A stretch of 64,000 bases of DNA from Harmonia axyridis (lineage: Eukaryota > Arthropoda > Insecta > Coleoptera > Coccinellidae), in NCBI RefSeq assembly GCF_914767665.1, contig NC_059501.1:83550798-83614797 (forward strand), in the 5' to 3' direction. A program made the position numbers and the translations under genes. The stretch's first letter is position 1, and every line of letters starts with the position of its first letter. Positions 25,101-34,318 of the stretch are shown piece by piece. The notes below the pieces were generated by a model. It had not been told where the DNA came from. It saw only the letters and a list, made by a program, of their open reading frames with translations, and did no database searches.

Positions 25101-28100
25101 GCGCCGTCTTGTTGGAACCACAGCTCCTGGTTGTTCAATTCAGGAATGAAAAAGTTAGTAATCATGGCTCTATACCGATCACCATTGACTGTAACGTTCT
25201 GGCCATCATCGTTTTTGAAGAAGTACGGACCAGTGATTCCACCAGCCCATAAAGCGCACCAAACAGTCAGTTTTTCTGGATGTAACGGTGTTTCGACATG
25301 CACTTGAGGATTAGCTTCACTCCAAATGCGGCAGTTTTGTTTGTTGACGTAGCCATTCATCCAGAAGTGCGCTTCATCGCTAAACAAAATAAAATGGACG
25401 TAGTGCGCGATACGTATTCCGCACAGAACCATTATTTTCGAAATGAAATTGCACAATTTGCAAGCGTTGTTCAGGCGTGAGTCTATTCATGATGAATTGC
25501 CAAACCAAACTGAGAATAAATCACTTGACAGCTGTTAAATTGTTCGCCATCTTGAACAGTAATGCCAACTTAAAGTTATATACCTCGAAAAAAACATCCG
25601 TTATTACACAAGGAGTCTTCAAGTTTTCCATCAATCATTGTCAAGAAATAATAGAGCAATTGGTTCGGAGACAAGCGCTCTAAACCGCTTAAAACATTCG
25701 CACCATATTTTTTTTTCTTTCGAGAACTTGTTGCTTCATCAAAAGTTTTAACAGTCGTCCTTCAAATCTACTAGGTTGTTCACCCAATATTACGATTGAA
25801 AACCCATTTCAATTCTAATAATGTCTTTCTATTTCCAGTGAACTGATAAGGAACATGACCTTGAAGTATCTGAGCAGAACATTACCAATTCTCAAGGCGG
25901 ATGAAACCTTGCCAAAAGTAGCCCAACTTCAAGACGACTTCATTTCACAAAACACGTGAGTAGAATTCCAGAAAATCGTAGGTACCCTGAATGTGAATTG
26001 TGCAGTTGATGCAATGCGCATTACGATTATCATCCTGTAATAATTTCACTTGTTTGAGATATATCACTAATTGCTAGAAACATACAACAATTCACTGACT
26101 AATTACCACTTAGTGTGTAGTGCAACTTGACTTTTGTTTTCAATTGGAAATGATAATATATCACTCAACAGAAGAAAGTGAGATATTCATAAGTTTACTA
26201 TTTATCCTACCGAAGGTGCTAGTACAGGCAACAATCTTCAGATTGGCCAACATAAACTTGCATTAGAAGTTTTCCCTGCATATAACAACATATGGATCGA
26301 TTGATTAGTTCTGTATCAATCAATTAGGACTGCAATAATTATAGATTCATGAGAACATGTGTGTCTTGTAGGAAATAGTATATTGTGCAACAAGTGGGGA
26401 AAGTCCAACTTTTCTCGCGAGTGTGGAAGTTTGTGGCACGAGCCTGATTTATACAGACTTATCACGAGCCTTCGACTCGGTTGATCACTGTATGTTGCTG
26501 AATAAACTTTCTTTTTTTGGCCTCAGTGCAGCATATGTCGACCTGATGAGATCTTACTTGGAGGGAAGAATGAGGCATGTGTTTTATAATGGCCTCAAGT
26601 CTTTTGAATTTTATCTGTCATCTGGTGTGCCGCAAGGATCTAATCTTGGACCATTCTTATTCATAATTTTTATCAACGATCTTCTGGCTCTTCTCAGTTG
26701 CTTAGCCTTGGCCTATGCAGATGACTCCAAACTTTACCTGAGGATACGCGGAATTGCTGATTTGGAGCTGCTCCAGTCCAGCTTGGAGTTAGTTAAAGTT
26801 TGGTGCTCGCGCAGTAGACTCATTTTAAATATACAAAAGTGTTTTAAGGTGACTTTCACGAGAAGCTCACATCCTCTCACCTTCAATTATTCTATTGGTA
26901 ATTGTCTTATCGCTAGTGGAGATCGGTTTCGCGATTTGGGGGTGTTATTTGATTCGACGTTCAGCTTTGTTCCTCCTAGTCGATCTTTAGGCTTTGTGTT
27001 CCGGTGTTCCAGGGAGTTCCCTGATGTTTCAGTCCTCAGAATTCTCTATTTTTCTCTTGTCATCAGCAAGTTAGAGTACGTCAACTTGGTTTGGTTCCCA
27101 CCTAACATCACTTGAACGCATTCATAGAAAATTCTTGAAGTGTGCTGAATATAGAAAGACCGGCAGGTATCCTGAACGTGGTGCGGATTTGTCGGAGATC
27201 ATGCGGGAAATGCGAATTTCAACGTTGCAGGAGAGACAGAAGCGATAGTGCGCTAAATTTGCGCAAAAGCTTTTCACTGGAAGAATTGATTCAGCTCACC
27301 TACTGTCCAGGGTTGACATTCGTGTACCAAGAATTGAAACGAGGACCACATCAACTTTTCGACTCCCTTAACCTCGGACTAACATACTTGAGCAAGCTCC
27401 GGTCTATCGATTGTGCAGGGCTGCTGATGAACTTAAGTTTAATTTGTTTTTTTAGTTCGGGGCGGTTATTGTTTATTGTTGTATCATTGAATATGTAATT
27501 TTGTTTGAATAATTGTTCATATTATCCATTGTCAATATGTTACCCTGTTATTGGGAAATTTCCTGTTGGGTAAAATAAATATTATTATTATATGTCCCTT
27601 TCAGAATCGCAGGCAGCAATGACCGCACAAAAAGAGAAATAAAACAAGAAGCCAAAAACGAAACGACATCTAAAAAGACTGCAGAACAGCCAAGACAAGC
27701 CCGGAAGTTCTGCGACCAAGGAGGAGTTTTCTGTATGCTCTACAAAGCTATCAATGGCGAAACCCAACCCACTACAGTCGTACAAACAGTCGGGCATCTT
27801 CCCCTGGAGAGGAGGGATGAAAACGCAGGTCCCCCACCAAGATACGAAGGTCCCCCGACTCCTTGCCCAGCTAAAGTGGAGTACGCAACTCCTGTATTCG
27901 CCAAAAATTATCAAGGAGTTTGGAGATATGTGGTGCAGATCCCTTATGAAGGGTATTTCACACAAACTATAGAAGTGACGAGGTGAGATAATAAGAAAAA
28001 TATATTTTGTGGTTATAGCAACGTAAGGGGCCATTTATTGTAGTTATTTTCTATATTTACAATTTATTTGTTTGGATTCCGAACACTGACAGGAGAACCA

Positions 28101-29017
28101 AAAATTAAGCAAAACATTTTATTAATTTTACTTTTTTCAGATGTTTGCAGTCTAGATGCCACTATTTGGATGGTGGTTGCTTGTCATCACCAAGATGGTC
28201 TAGTTTGTTAGTAGCAGAGATATTTTATCCAGACACTGTTCTCAGTAGCAGTGATACAACAAACCCACAACGAAGTCCTATAGCAGCTTCACAACCACCA
28301 TCTGTGCAAGATTTCCAGGTATAACTCTATATATATTTTCTATGACTGCTATGAAATATAGCCTTCTATACATATTATCATTTAAATTAAAAACAAAAGA
28401 TTCTGCATGTTATGAGCAAAAACCACACATTATAACGAACAGTGTAAATCCATATGGAACCATTTGTCACTGTAGGGACTGTGCACAATAATTATGCATA
28501 GTAATAGATCAATGAAATTGAGTCTTAATTCAGTTCAAATAAGTGTTATAATTTTGTTTTGTAAATGCTTACTGGCTGTTCACAATCGTAGAAAACTATA
28601 GTTAAACTTACACCAGTAAGAAATGTGGTTTTCGCAAGTGTCGCACACTATAGTTTTTCTATGTTGCGTCAAACTTCCCCACTCCTTAGAAATGTTCGTT
28701 TTTGCTCACTAAATACATAATATACCATCAATTTCTGCAAATATTAAACAGAAATTCATAATAGTAAATTATTTGATTTAATCTATTTTTCGCAGAATTA
28801 CCAACAATATCTGCACAAAAGAGCAGGCCTACAAGCGGCCCCTGTGGAACACACAACCACAGCAAGGCCGACCCATTGCGATGGTGTGGATGCTCTAGGA
28901 TGCTTCCAGGTCAGACTCTATTACGATTGGTTCCTCATTCCTGGATCTTGCAAATGCTGGAGACCAGATTACTTCAACAAATATGTCAGAAGAAAATTGC
29001 CTAGTCAAGATTTGTAG
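10144..29017 (+). CDS. spz3: Spätzle-family cystine-knot neurotrophin (Spätzle-3-like), 6 coding exons
   Basis: Join 10144-10164, 24389-24684, 25839-25955, 27605-27982, 28141-28318, 28796-29017: 1212 nt, 403 residues plus TAG, in frame throughout. Exon 1 encodes only MKRLLVL; joined to exon 2 (NLLFLATRAELPS) it gives a secretory signal peptide, which supports this distant pairing. A low-complexity prodomain follows. The cystine-knot domain starts at CPAKVEYATP (Cys 232) and runs through VWRYVVQIPYEGYFTQTIEV, CHYLDGGCLSSPRW and a Ser/Thr/Gln-rich insert, to YYDWFLIPGSCKCWRPDYF (Cys 382, 384). Spätzle proteins are secreted ligands of Toll-family receptors, usually activated by proteolysis. The domain with its insert looks most like Spätzle 3; the paralogue is less certain than the family. 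Intron 1 is 14.2 kb. AATAAA at 29133 is the likely poly(A) signal. Confidence 0.88.
10569..12019. mobile_element. Foldback-type element with long inverted ends, in spz intron 1
   Basis: The left end CAGGGTTAGAACTATTTAGA (10569) is mirrored by GTTCTAACCCTG at 12008-12019, both flanked by TA. The inverted similarity runs on for about 300 bp per arm, including a segment around ATTATAGAGATTCTAATGGT and a stretch ending near CACTTTTTT. A further direct copy of part of the left arm lies at 11483-11590. A nested hairpin element sits in the middle. No transposase ORF is visible. Confidence 0.75.
11225..11500. repeat. Nested hairpin element inside the foldback element
   Basis: The core at 11327-11398 is a perfect hairpin: TCATTTTCATTTTTGGAG followed by AAAGAGCCC, a 15-nt loop, then the exact complement. 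Imperfect complementarity extends outwards through GCGTGTTTTCTTTGAAAAACTGCA and its partner to GTGCATCAAAATGACCG and its partner near 11460. It looks like a separate MITE-like palindrome inserted into the larger element. Confidence 0.7.
12020..12719 (+). other. spz intron 1 segment without recognised content
   Basis: AT-rich intronic DNA with overlapping open frames near 12094-12336 that resemble no protein I know. Confidence 0.4.
12720..13520 (-). mobile_element. Mariner-family element copy 2 (5' part intact, 3' end chimeric)
   Basis: The plus-strand right end TACCTCGAAAAAAAAACACCC lies next to TA. The minus strand encodes MATDLTSVKRF, RLTPEQRLQIVQF and GSVRN, then jumps to ILFSDEAHFWLNG, so most of the DNA-binding and linker region is deleted. 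A stop follows NPQV. A second open stretch runs from MITNFFIPELNN to MLEKVIENW. Beyond ENWTS it departs from the other copies and stays open to 12583 with an unrelated tail. The left terminal repeat seen in copies 1 and 5 is absent. Confidence 0.8.
13521..14804 (+). other. spz intron 1 segment without recognised content
   Basis: About 1.3 kb of AT-rich DNA. Short open frames only; no repeat or gene is recognised. Confidence 0.4.
14805..14940 (+). repeat. Dispersed repeat (ACAGGGTGGG type), copy A
   Basis: Begins ACAGGGTGGGAAAATAAGCG and includes ATCTCAGGATCCACTCATCG. A second copy at 16014-16108 matches closely but lacks 24 bp. The family is unknown; the ACAGGGTG end suggests a terminal-inverted-repeat element. 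Confidence 0.6.
14941..16013 (+). other. spz intron 1 segment without recognised content
   Basis: AT-rich intronic DNA. No recognisable ORF, repeat end or RNA gene. Confidence 0.4.
16014..16108 (+). repeat. Dispersed repeat (ACAGGGTGGG type), copy B, fused to mariner copy 3
   Basis: Matches 14805-14940 but is truncated at about 16108, where mariner sequence begins without a terminal repeat. The junction falls in a short shared GTTGAAAAT/AAATTTC tract. Confidence 0.6.
16109..16475 (+). mobile_element. Mariner-family element copy 3 (3' fragment, plus strand)
   Basis: Carries the C-terminal third of the same transposase: FGPVNWPPRSCDLTPLDY to EKVIEN, then TAG where the relatives have a Trp codon. 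The 3' terminal region (CTATAGCTCTAAAAAAAACA) is next to TA at 16476. It has the opposite orientation to the other four copies. The 5' part is missing. Confidence 0.85.
16476..17061 (+). other. spz intron 1 segment without recognised content
   Basis: About 590 bp including an open frame at 16639-16950 that I cannot assign. Confidence 0.4.
17062..18153. mobile_element. 1.09-kb terminal-inverted-repeat element with CACTGAGAGAA ends
   Basis: The left end CACTGAGAGAAGTG (17062) and right end ATTTCTCTCAGTG (ending 18153) are inverted and flanked by TA, as for Tc1/mariner-type insertion. The interior is AT-rich with no ORF. It includes a short AATAG run near 18056 and, on the minus strand at about 17470-17535, a tRNA-like A box (TGGTTAGAGT) and B box (GGTTCAAACC). 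It is non-autonomous; the family is unknown. Confidence 0.65.
18154..19563 (+). other. spz intron 1 segment with a transposon 5' fragment
   Basis: At 18265-18480 there is sequence related to 21820-22110: both contain a TTTTCCAATAA...TTTCATTTT end and a GTAGTTTTTACTTGT...TCAAA tract. At 18389 an ATG opens MERHMLQQCIELL, which looks like a decayed transposase start. The rest, including an open frame on the minus strand at 18598-18816, is unrecognised. Confidence 0.35.
19564..20488 (-). mobile_element. Mariner-family element copy 4 (longest ORF, internally deleted)
   Basis: 925 bp between TA dinucleotides. The minus-strand ORF 20394-19642 has 250 codons. It reads RLTPEQRLQIVQF, then GSVRNTYRAL joined directly to ISDEAHFWLNG (first Asp), then VWCALWASGI, FQQDGATCHTA (second Asp) and CDLTPLDYF-type sequence (third Asp; here YDLTPLHYF). 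The spacing from the second Asp to the Asp of DLTP is 36 residues. Upstream of the ORF there is a TGA after AVK. Loss of roughly a hundred residues between the N-terminal helix-turn-helix and the catalytic core, plus the stop, makes it inactive. The left terminal repeat is degenerate. Confidence 0.88.
20643..21235 (+). pseudogene. Unassigned overlapping ORFs, possibly a decayed coding fragment
   Basis: Two open frames, 20643-20864 and 20842-21075, overlap by 23 bp in different phases. A third frame continues to about 21235. The composition looks protein-like (for example KNFKLPGLSRVIVFADGR) and GC content is higher than in surrounding DNA. I cannot name a family. A frameshifted remnant of a mobile-element or host coding sequence is the likeliest reading. 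It lies inside spz intron 1 and has no matching splice signals that I trust. Confidence 0.3.
21236..22498 (+). other. spz intron 1 segment with small repeats
   Basis: ATACAGGGTGATCAAC at 21387 and ACACCCTGTATA at 21435 form a small inverted pair. Sequence at 21820-22110 is related to 18265-18480. No gene is recognised. Confidence 0.4.
22499..23230. repeat. Dispersed repeat (ACAGGGTGGTCACTTTTT type), copy A
   Basis: Begins TACAGGGTGGTCACTTTTTC and includes TCAGGGCCGGTTATTGAGAT and CAATTTGACGTAATCAGATTTCGTATCCAACG. Related DNA recurs at 49090-50110 and, reversed, at about 50480-51090. Open frames on either strand are not convincingly coding. The element type is unknown. Confidence 0.7.
23532..24060 (-). 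mobile_element. Small-ORF repeat element, copy B
   Basis: Reverse-strand relative of 7353-7910, starting TAGTTATTTATGCAACAAG on plus. The minus-strand ORF begins at the equivalent ATG as MTNKYFSL but has lost one base directly after, so it is frameshifted; downstream codons remain very similar to copy A. The remainder to 24388 shows nothing recognised. Confidence 0.65.
24692..25601 (-). mobile_element. Mariner-family element copy 5, abutting the spz exon 2 splice donor
   Basis: 910 bp between TA dinucleotides. The left TA (24690-24691) is the last two bases of the GTAAGTA donor context of spz exon 2, so the terminal repeat starts 7 bases into intron 2. The minus strand encodes ILFSDEAHFWMNG, FQQDGATCHTARA and CDLTPLDYFLWG in one 229-codon open frame. 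The N-terminal segment is out of frame at the deletion junction, and a few codons are missing between PELNN and QELWF. It is inactive. Confidence 0.88.
26405..27593 (+). mobile_element. Jockey-like LINE fragment (reverse transcriptase to 3' tail), spz intron 3
   Basis: The open frame 26423-27115 shows reverse-transcriptase motifs in order: LIYTDLSRAFDSVDH, SGVPQGSNLGP, ALAYADDSKLYL (catalytic YADD) and LGVLFDSTFSF. About 30 residues then seem to be missing before SRSLGF. Further frames (from SLERIHRKFLKCAEY on) shift several times. The 3' end is a TAAAATAAATATTATTATTA tail, ending 11 bp before the exon 4 acceptor AG. The 5' ORF is absent, so it is a 5'-truncated dead copy. Confidence 0.88.
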
Positions 29018-29350
29018 GCTAAAACCATATTTCAAGCTTGAAGTAATGGCACACAATCGAGTTCTACATAAAATACAACCTACGAGACTGTTCAATTTCA
29101 ATGTATTTAACAATTATTTACCGATTCAACGCAATAAATGTACATAGTATATTTTGTTATGATTGTGAAGTAAAATATTTTGATAATGCTCCAATTGTTA
29201 AGATATTTCACTTCTGACTTGGGTAGTAAAGGATATATTTAGGACTGTAAGACTATTCCATAAATAAAATAATAACATCGTCTGTTTCGAATTAATCCTT
29301 CAAAGCTCCTAATTTAACTCATTCCCAAATGATGAATTGAGATGCTAACA
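29018..29350 (+). other. spz 3'UTR and flank
   Basis: AATAAA at 29133-29138 follows the stop by about 115 bp. Nothing else is recognised. Confidence 0.5.
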
Positions 29351-29975
29351 AATAAAACGGCTGATACTTGGAAATAATTGATGAAAAGAAAAATAAGTAC
29401 AATATTTAGTACAATTTGCAATAGAGTAGTAATATCATACGATATTAACCATTTATCTGGTCAATGTATCAGCAATAGGAAACTGCCATCAACATAACCA
29501 TTGTCAGACAGAAGGTCTCCACGCCACCACGTAGGAATCATAATCGAAAGCAACACAAGGAGAATGCGTGTCATCAAGGGAGAATAGCGATATACCGGTT
29601 TCACCCTTATTAGGGATCATCAGTACCGCATAATTCTACCCAAGATGACAAACAAACGAAATAGCAGGCAACGCTGGCAGACGCTAGTCAGTATGAATTA
29701 CTGCGGAGCGCCACCCAGCGGACAAATAACCTAACTACCTCCTCCACGGGTACTTCGAAAAAGCAGAATCCCACGTAAACAAGGAAAATCTTCCGTTTTT
29801 TAGCTTAAGCAACATTCATGGTGAAAAATAATAAATAAAACGGCGGATACTTGGATATAATTGATGAAAAGAAAAATAAGTACAATATTTAGTACAATTT
29901 CCAATAGAGTAATAATATCATACGATATTAACCATTTATCTGGTTAATGTATCAGCAATAGGAAACTGCCATCAA
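29351..29975. repeat. Direct repeat pair (about 142 bp each) flanking a 342-bp segment
   Basis: 29351-29491 and 29834-29975 are near-identical and in the same orientation (AAATAAAACGGC...GGAAACTGCCATCAA, only a few mismatches). The segment between contains GATATACCGGTTTCACCCTT and ATTAGGGATCATCAGTACCG, a motif set that looks like mobile-element sequence. Long terminal direct repeats around a unique centre could be a miniature LTR-type element or a segmental duplication. No tRNA primer site was identified. Confidence 0.6.
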
Positions 29976-30420
29976 TTGAGATACTGTTTCCCATTAAAAT
30001 AATTTGCTAAACTTTTTCAAGAGATAAAAGGAAGTTTGAATATTTTCAAAAAGTTAGGCCAACTTTTAACACATCTTTTATTAAAAAATCACTCATATTT
30101 GTGTTTAAAAATATAAATATCTTGGTTAAATGTTAACAAAACACTCATTAAAATATATTCGATATAAAAAGGTTAAGACTTACAAAAATAAAAGCTATTA
30201 TAGCTCATATAACAACACTGATAGCGCCAAAGAAAAAACCTTTAGTCACAAATCACAATGCCAAGGTACTGTCCAAGGGTTAAGTTATTTTTATAAAAGC
30301 AGACACCTCTGTTTGAAGGATAGACATCATTTTGTTAAGGATCACACATGACTTGGTCCCTACGAAGTAATACTTAGTATTGAAAAGAATATTCCTCAAC
30401 GGTCAGCCTACCTTGTCTCT
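29976..30420. other. Spacer without recognised content
   Basis: AT-rich DNA containing the probable 3'UTR of the minus-strand gene at 30421. An open frame at 30130-30351 resembles nothing known to me. Confidence 0.4.
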
Positions 30421-31111
30421 TTAATACTTGGGCATATTGTTTTTCGTGGCTTCATAATATGAAGGTGGTTGTGAATCATCTTGAACTGGTGCTGTTGGTT
30501 TTGATAGATTCTGTGCAGGACTAGGGAAATTATCAGATTCCACTATTGGATAAGGTGTTAGAAGTGGAGGATAAGGTGTCACATTTTGTGGGGGATACGG
30601 GGTTGGGTACTCATTAGGAGCGCTTGGAACGGCTCCTACTGGGGGTATTATTCTTCTGGGTGCTGAAACAATTCAAAAGGAAATTCTTTAGTGGGCAGAT
30701 ACACTGAGTTTATCAAAGAATGGAGACAATTATTTGTTAATTTTTAGAAAATGGCTAATTAAATAAATAATTTTTACCATCGGTCGTTACATTGAATCCT
30801 ATATTTGTAGGATTTTGATTTCTGTGTCGAGTTGGATTGACAGGGGCAGCACATATATTACTTTCAAATGATTGTCTTGGATACCTATTTTCGAATCTAT
30901 TTCTCCGTTTTTCTTCTGGAAAAACAGTCAAAATTTAGTTATAAAACCCAATTAATAGGTTAGGTACTAAGTACTAACCTTCACAGCCATAACACCACAT
31001 AAAATAGGAGAACAATGTAAACACTACTACAATAAATATTATCATCCAGGATAACCTGAAATGGACAAATATAAAGGAGTACAAGAAAAATGATTATTCA
31101 ACTTACGCCAT
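30421..31111 (-). CDS. Small single-pass membrane protein with PPxY tail, 4 exons
   Basis: Minus-strand join 31111-31107, 31055-30979, 30915-30778, 30662-30421: 462 nt, 153 residues plus TAA, with consensus GT/AG sites and no frame break. Residues 1-27 are MALSWMIIFIVVVFTLFSYF then MWCYGCE, a membrane segment or uncleaved signal anchor. A basic patch (EEKRRNRFENRYPR) follows, which predicts a cytosolic C-terminus. The rest is Pro/Tyr/Asn-rich (EYPTPYPPQ, TPYPPLLTPYP). It ends in QPPSYYEATKNNMPKY, whose PPSY is a canonical PY motif for WW domains such as those of Nedd4-family ubiquitin ligases. I do not recognise the family. An adaptor role in ubiquitin-dependent trafficking is inference from the PY motif only. 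Confidence 0.75.
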
Positions 31112-31363
31112 TATTTATGATGAAGATATGGCAATCGGTTAATTAACGAACATTTTATAAACTCTTTTGACCAGTGTTGCTCATCGGCGGATTATAATCC
31201 GATTTGCGAATTTTTTTGGGCCTAGCGGATTCTTTTCAGATTTTAAAATATTTCGGATTTTTTTTGATTCACTGATTGAGGCAATAGATGTCAGGTCGGT
31301 TTGAAAGATATGGATTTCTTCAAATATGGCATCTGAAAACTTTGAAATCTATCTAATTCTATG

Positions 31364-31493
31364 GCCAGTTGCACCATTTGTCTAAACATTGATTAAAATT
31401 GAAACATGGACTAATTCCTGATTTCTCTTGAGAAATCAGAGAATAATCGATGTTTAAATTTTTAATCAATGTTTAGGCAAATGGTGCAACTGG
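31364..31493. repeat. Palindromic MITE-like element
   Basis: CCAGTTGCACCATTTGTCTA at the left is mirrored by TAGGCAAATGGTGCAACTGG at the right. Arms are about 37 bp (running into AACATTGATTAAAA) around a 50-bp centre. No clear target duplication. The remainder to 32483 shows no gene. Confidence 0.75.
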
Positions 31494-32483
31494 TCTGAAA
31501 ATAAGAATGCAGCGCCAAGGTGAGCAGACGTAGAACTATAAATATTGACATTGTCCGAATTGATCATTCCATTTTACCCTTCAATTATTACAGTCCCAAC
31601 AAATTATTACCATTGCAGGACTACCATACATATTTTCAGATTAATCGCAATTACCAAAACTCAAATTGAAAGATTTCAGTTGTAGATATCATACAGATCA
31701 GCTCTCTATTGAAAATTAGAGTGAAGCAAAGATGAAAAGGTTTTATTTCAGAAATTCAGAATAACAGCTTCGGTGCGTAAATAAAAAAAAGAATTATCTA
31801 CTTTTCTTTATTTTCAGTCTTAGGATAAAAGATAATATATCTAATGATTTGACACATCGTGAAGAATATATTCTAGTAATAAATAAATATCAATAAATAA
31901 AATTAATATCACTTTTCGTTATAACAATGACAAAAACGGAAAAAAGATTTAGAAAATGAAAAAATTGTTTGTTACAACAATTCAGATCATTCAAAATATA
32001 AATAAAAAAAAACCCAAACATTTTTCACCAACCAAAATGGAATAAATCATATATCAATTTGATCTTTGAAGACATTTTTACTGTGTGTTATTGATACCTG
32101 CATTTCATATTTTCATTGAAATACTTCAAGCAATAAGACTAAGTTTCTGGACATAATTTTACAGCAACCACATATAAATCAAAATACAACTATTAGATGA
32201 TGGAATACCATTTCTACTGGAAAGGATGAACATTAGGCAGTGAAAAAGATGTACAATACTAGTAACAGTAATAACTACAACTGAATTAAACTTGTTTACT
32301 CATCAGAGTTATAAAATTCTGGGATGTCTAGCCATATTCGGTGCTTCACCTACAACTATGGTAAGCATCTTCAGTAATCGGAGTAATCCACAGATGATTG
32401 CCAATCTGAAGATGTTAATTGTAGATGCAGGCGAAACATCAGGCTAGAAAATTTGAAATTTTCTAACTCCGTCAAACAATCAT

Positions 32484-34318
32484 TTACTCATTTTGGTGAA
32501 GTTTCAACTGAGCTTGTTGTTTAGCCCTCTGTTCAGCAACTTCCAATTGCTCCAAGTGAAAACTTTGGCGTTCTGTGATCAATTGCTGTTTTTGATATTC
32601 CAAAGTCTCTTTCTCTTTCACAAGCATCAACTCCAGTTCTTTGAACTGCTGTAATTTCAGCTCGAACTTTTTCATTTGTGTCTCGATGAGGAGCTGAATC
32701 AGTCCCTTCATCTTCTGTTCTTCCGCATCTGCCAGTTTTTTAGCTTTGAGTGCAGCCGCTACCAGAGCTTGAACTGCAGCAGTCTCTATGTCTTTCTGGC
32801 CATCTCCCTCTACTTTAATCGTAGGACCGTCATCATTTACCTTTTCAGAGTTTTCCTCTACATTCATTTCTGAACATTCGTTTGGATTCGTCCCGTAAAT
32901 ACCCGTCTCCTCCAACCGATAGTTAGGATCGAACATACCCTCGAATTTAGACTCCCTGATCCTCTTCAAGTGATCCTCCACAACTTGATGCGGAATTTCT
33001 TCATCTTTCATTTTATTATATAACTTTATGGCACTTTCTGTTGCAACTGATACTACTTTAGGGTCGACGATGGACGCTAAAAATGCAATGATAGACAGAA
33101 CAGGGTTACCTGATTTGCTGAATGGAATGGGTTGAAAATTCAACGGACCGTTTGGAAGTTTATCCAAAAAGGAATCTTCGATAGGAAGTCTCAAAAAATG
33201 TAATATGCACTCGTCTTGTGTCCTGGATCCAACATGTTCAGCAACCTTATTCCAGTCATCTTTGAACATTTCAATGGCCTCTAAAAGCAGCAGCGTTTCT
33301 TGCTCTGTCCAACATCGCATGGCTTCACGTGCTGCTTTGCTGTGTTTCTTAGATTTAGCAGCATACTGATCTAATTTCAATCCTAGTTGGCCAATATTCA
33401 AGTTACCCTCCGTGGAATGATTATCTAGGTCTAGCATTACCTTCTTAGAATCACTGATGGATGTTCTTGGGGCGCTGACATTTTGTAATCCAGATGGACT
33501 TTCTGATAAAACGTGGAAATGTGATGTATGTGGAGGACACATTTCTGAAGGTTTACTATTACTTTCTAACTGATAATTGATTAATCCCCATTGTTCTAGA
33601 AAAGCATGTATTCTCATTATTGCACAAACATCTCCTGCTAGGGTTCTTCTGCAAGCAGTACTTGTGAGGTATTCAGTTGGGTTCAAGCGATAAGTATCAA
33701 TCATAAAATTCCTAGAAAAAAAAAATCGGTTCCCATGTTTCAAACATGAAATATTTTTGAACTTACCTATATGCCAGATACACTTCTGGTGTTTTGGACT
33801 TATTGCGACTATTAAAGAATTCAGATAAACTTCTTTTCTCTAATTCATTTATTGAGTCATAATCAAACCATGTCGAGTAGGAAGGAATGATTATATGATG
33901 AGTTTGCTCAATTACTTTGTCATCATCATCGAAAAAAAGGCCGTCCTCTAATTTAAGAGGTGACCTCAGTTTTTCCCTCTCATATTCTACTGCCTTTTCA
34001 TTGTCGGATGTCTTTTCTTTGTCATCAGCTTCATTCTTTTCTTCAGATACCGTTTTATCTTCTAGGGGATCTTCTAGTTTCTCAACGAGGTTTTCGGTCA
34101 GTTTTTCAGAAATATTTACTTCCTCTTTAGGTAAATCTGGCACTATTATTTCCACATCAGGAATATGATCATTTTGTTCCAAAGAAGGTTTGAACCTTTT
34201 TGGATTGGGAGTTGATGCCTTAGTATTTTTTCTTCTAGTAGGTTTCAATAGGGCCTTAGACTTAAAGAATATATATTAAAAAACTGATGAAATAATAGAA
34301 CCAAAATTTACTTACCAT
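32484..34318 (-). CDS. mor: SWI/SNF (BAP) core subunit, moira/SMARCC-like, lacking the N-terminal module
   Basis: Minus-strand join: ATG at 34318-34316 followed by a GTAAGT donor, 34260-33767, 33711-32484; 574 residues plus TAA. The SWIRM domain (about 121-212) includes HHIIIPSYSTWFDYDSI, FFNSRNKSKTPEVYLAYRNF and CAIMRIHAFLEQWGLINYQ. The SANT domain (about 299-350) includes WTEQETLLLLEAIEMFKDDW and GSRTQDECILHFLRLPIED. A long C-terminal coiled coil (about 485-570) follows. In BAP complexes this scaffold dimerises and holds the Brahma ATPase core together. Family members normally have about 1,000-1,200 residues, with a MarR-like/BRCT/chromo module ahead of SWIRM. Here the protein starts only about 120 residues before SWIRM, and no exon for the missing part exists between this ATG and MTAP. 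The coding part of exon 1 is just the start codon. Confidence 0.9.

Noticed and set aside
27588..28034. 148-codon minus-strand ORF
   Set aside because: Antisense to spz exon 4, which encodes conserved Spätzle sequence.
33917..34168. Ser-rich 83-codon plus-strand ORF
   Set aside because: Complement of the acidic/Lys-rich part of the moira-like exon 2.
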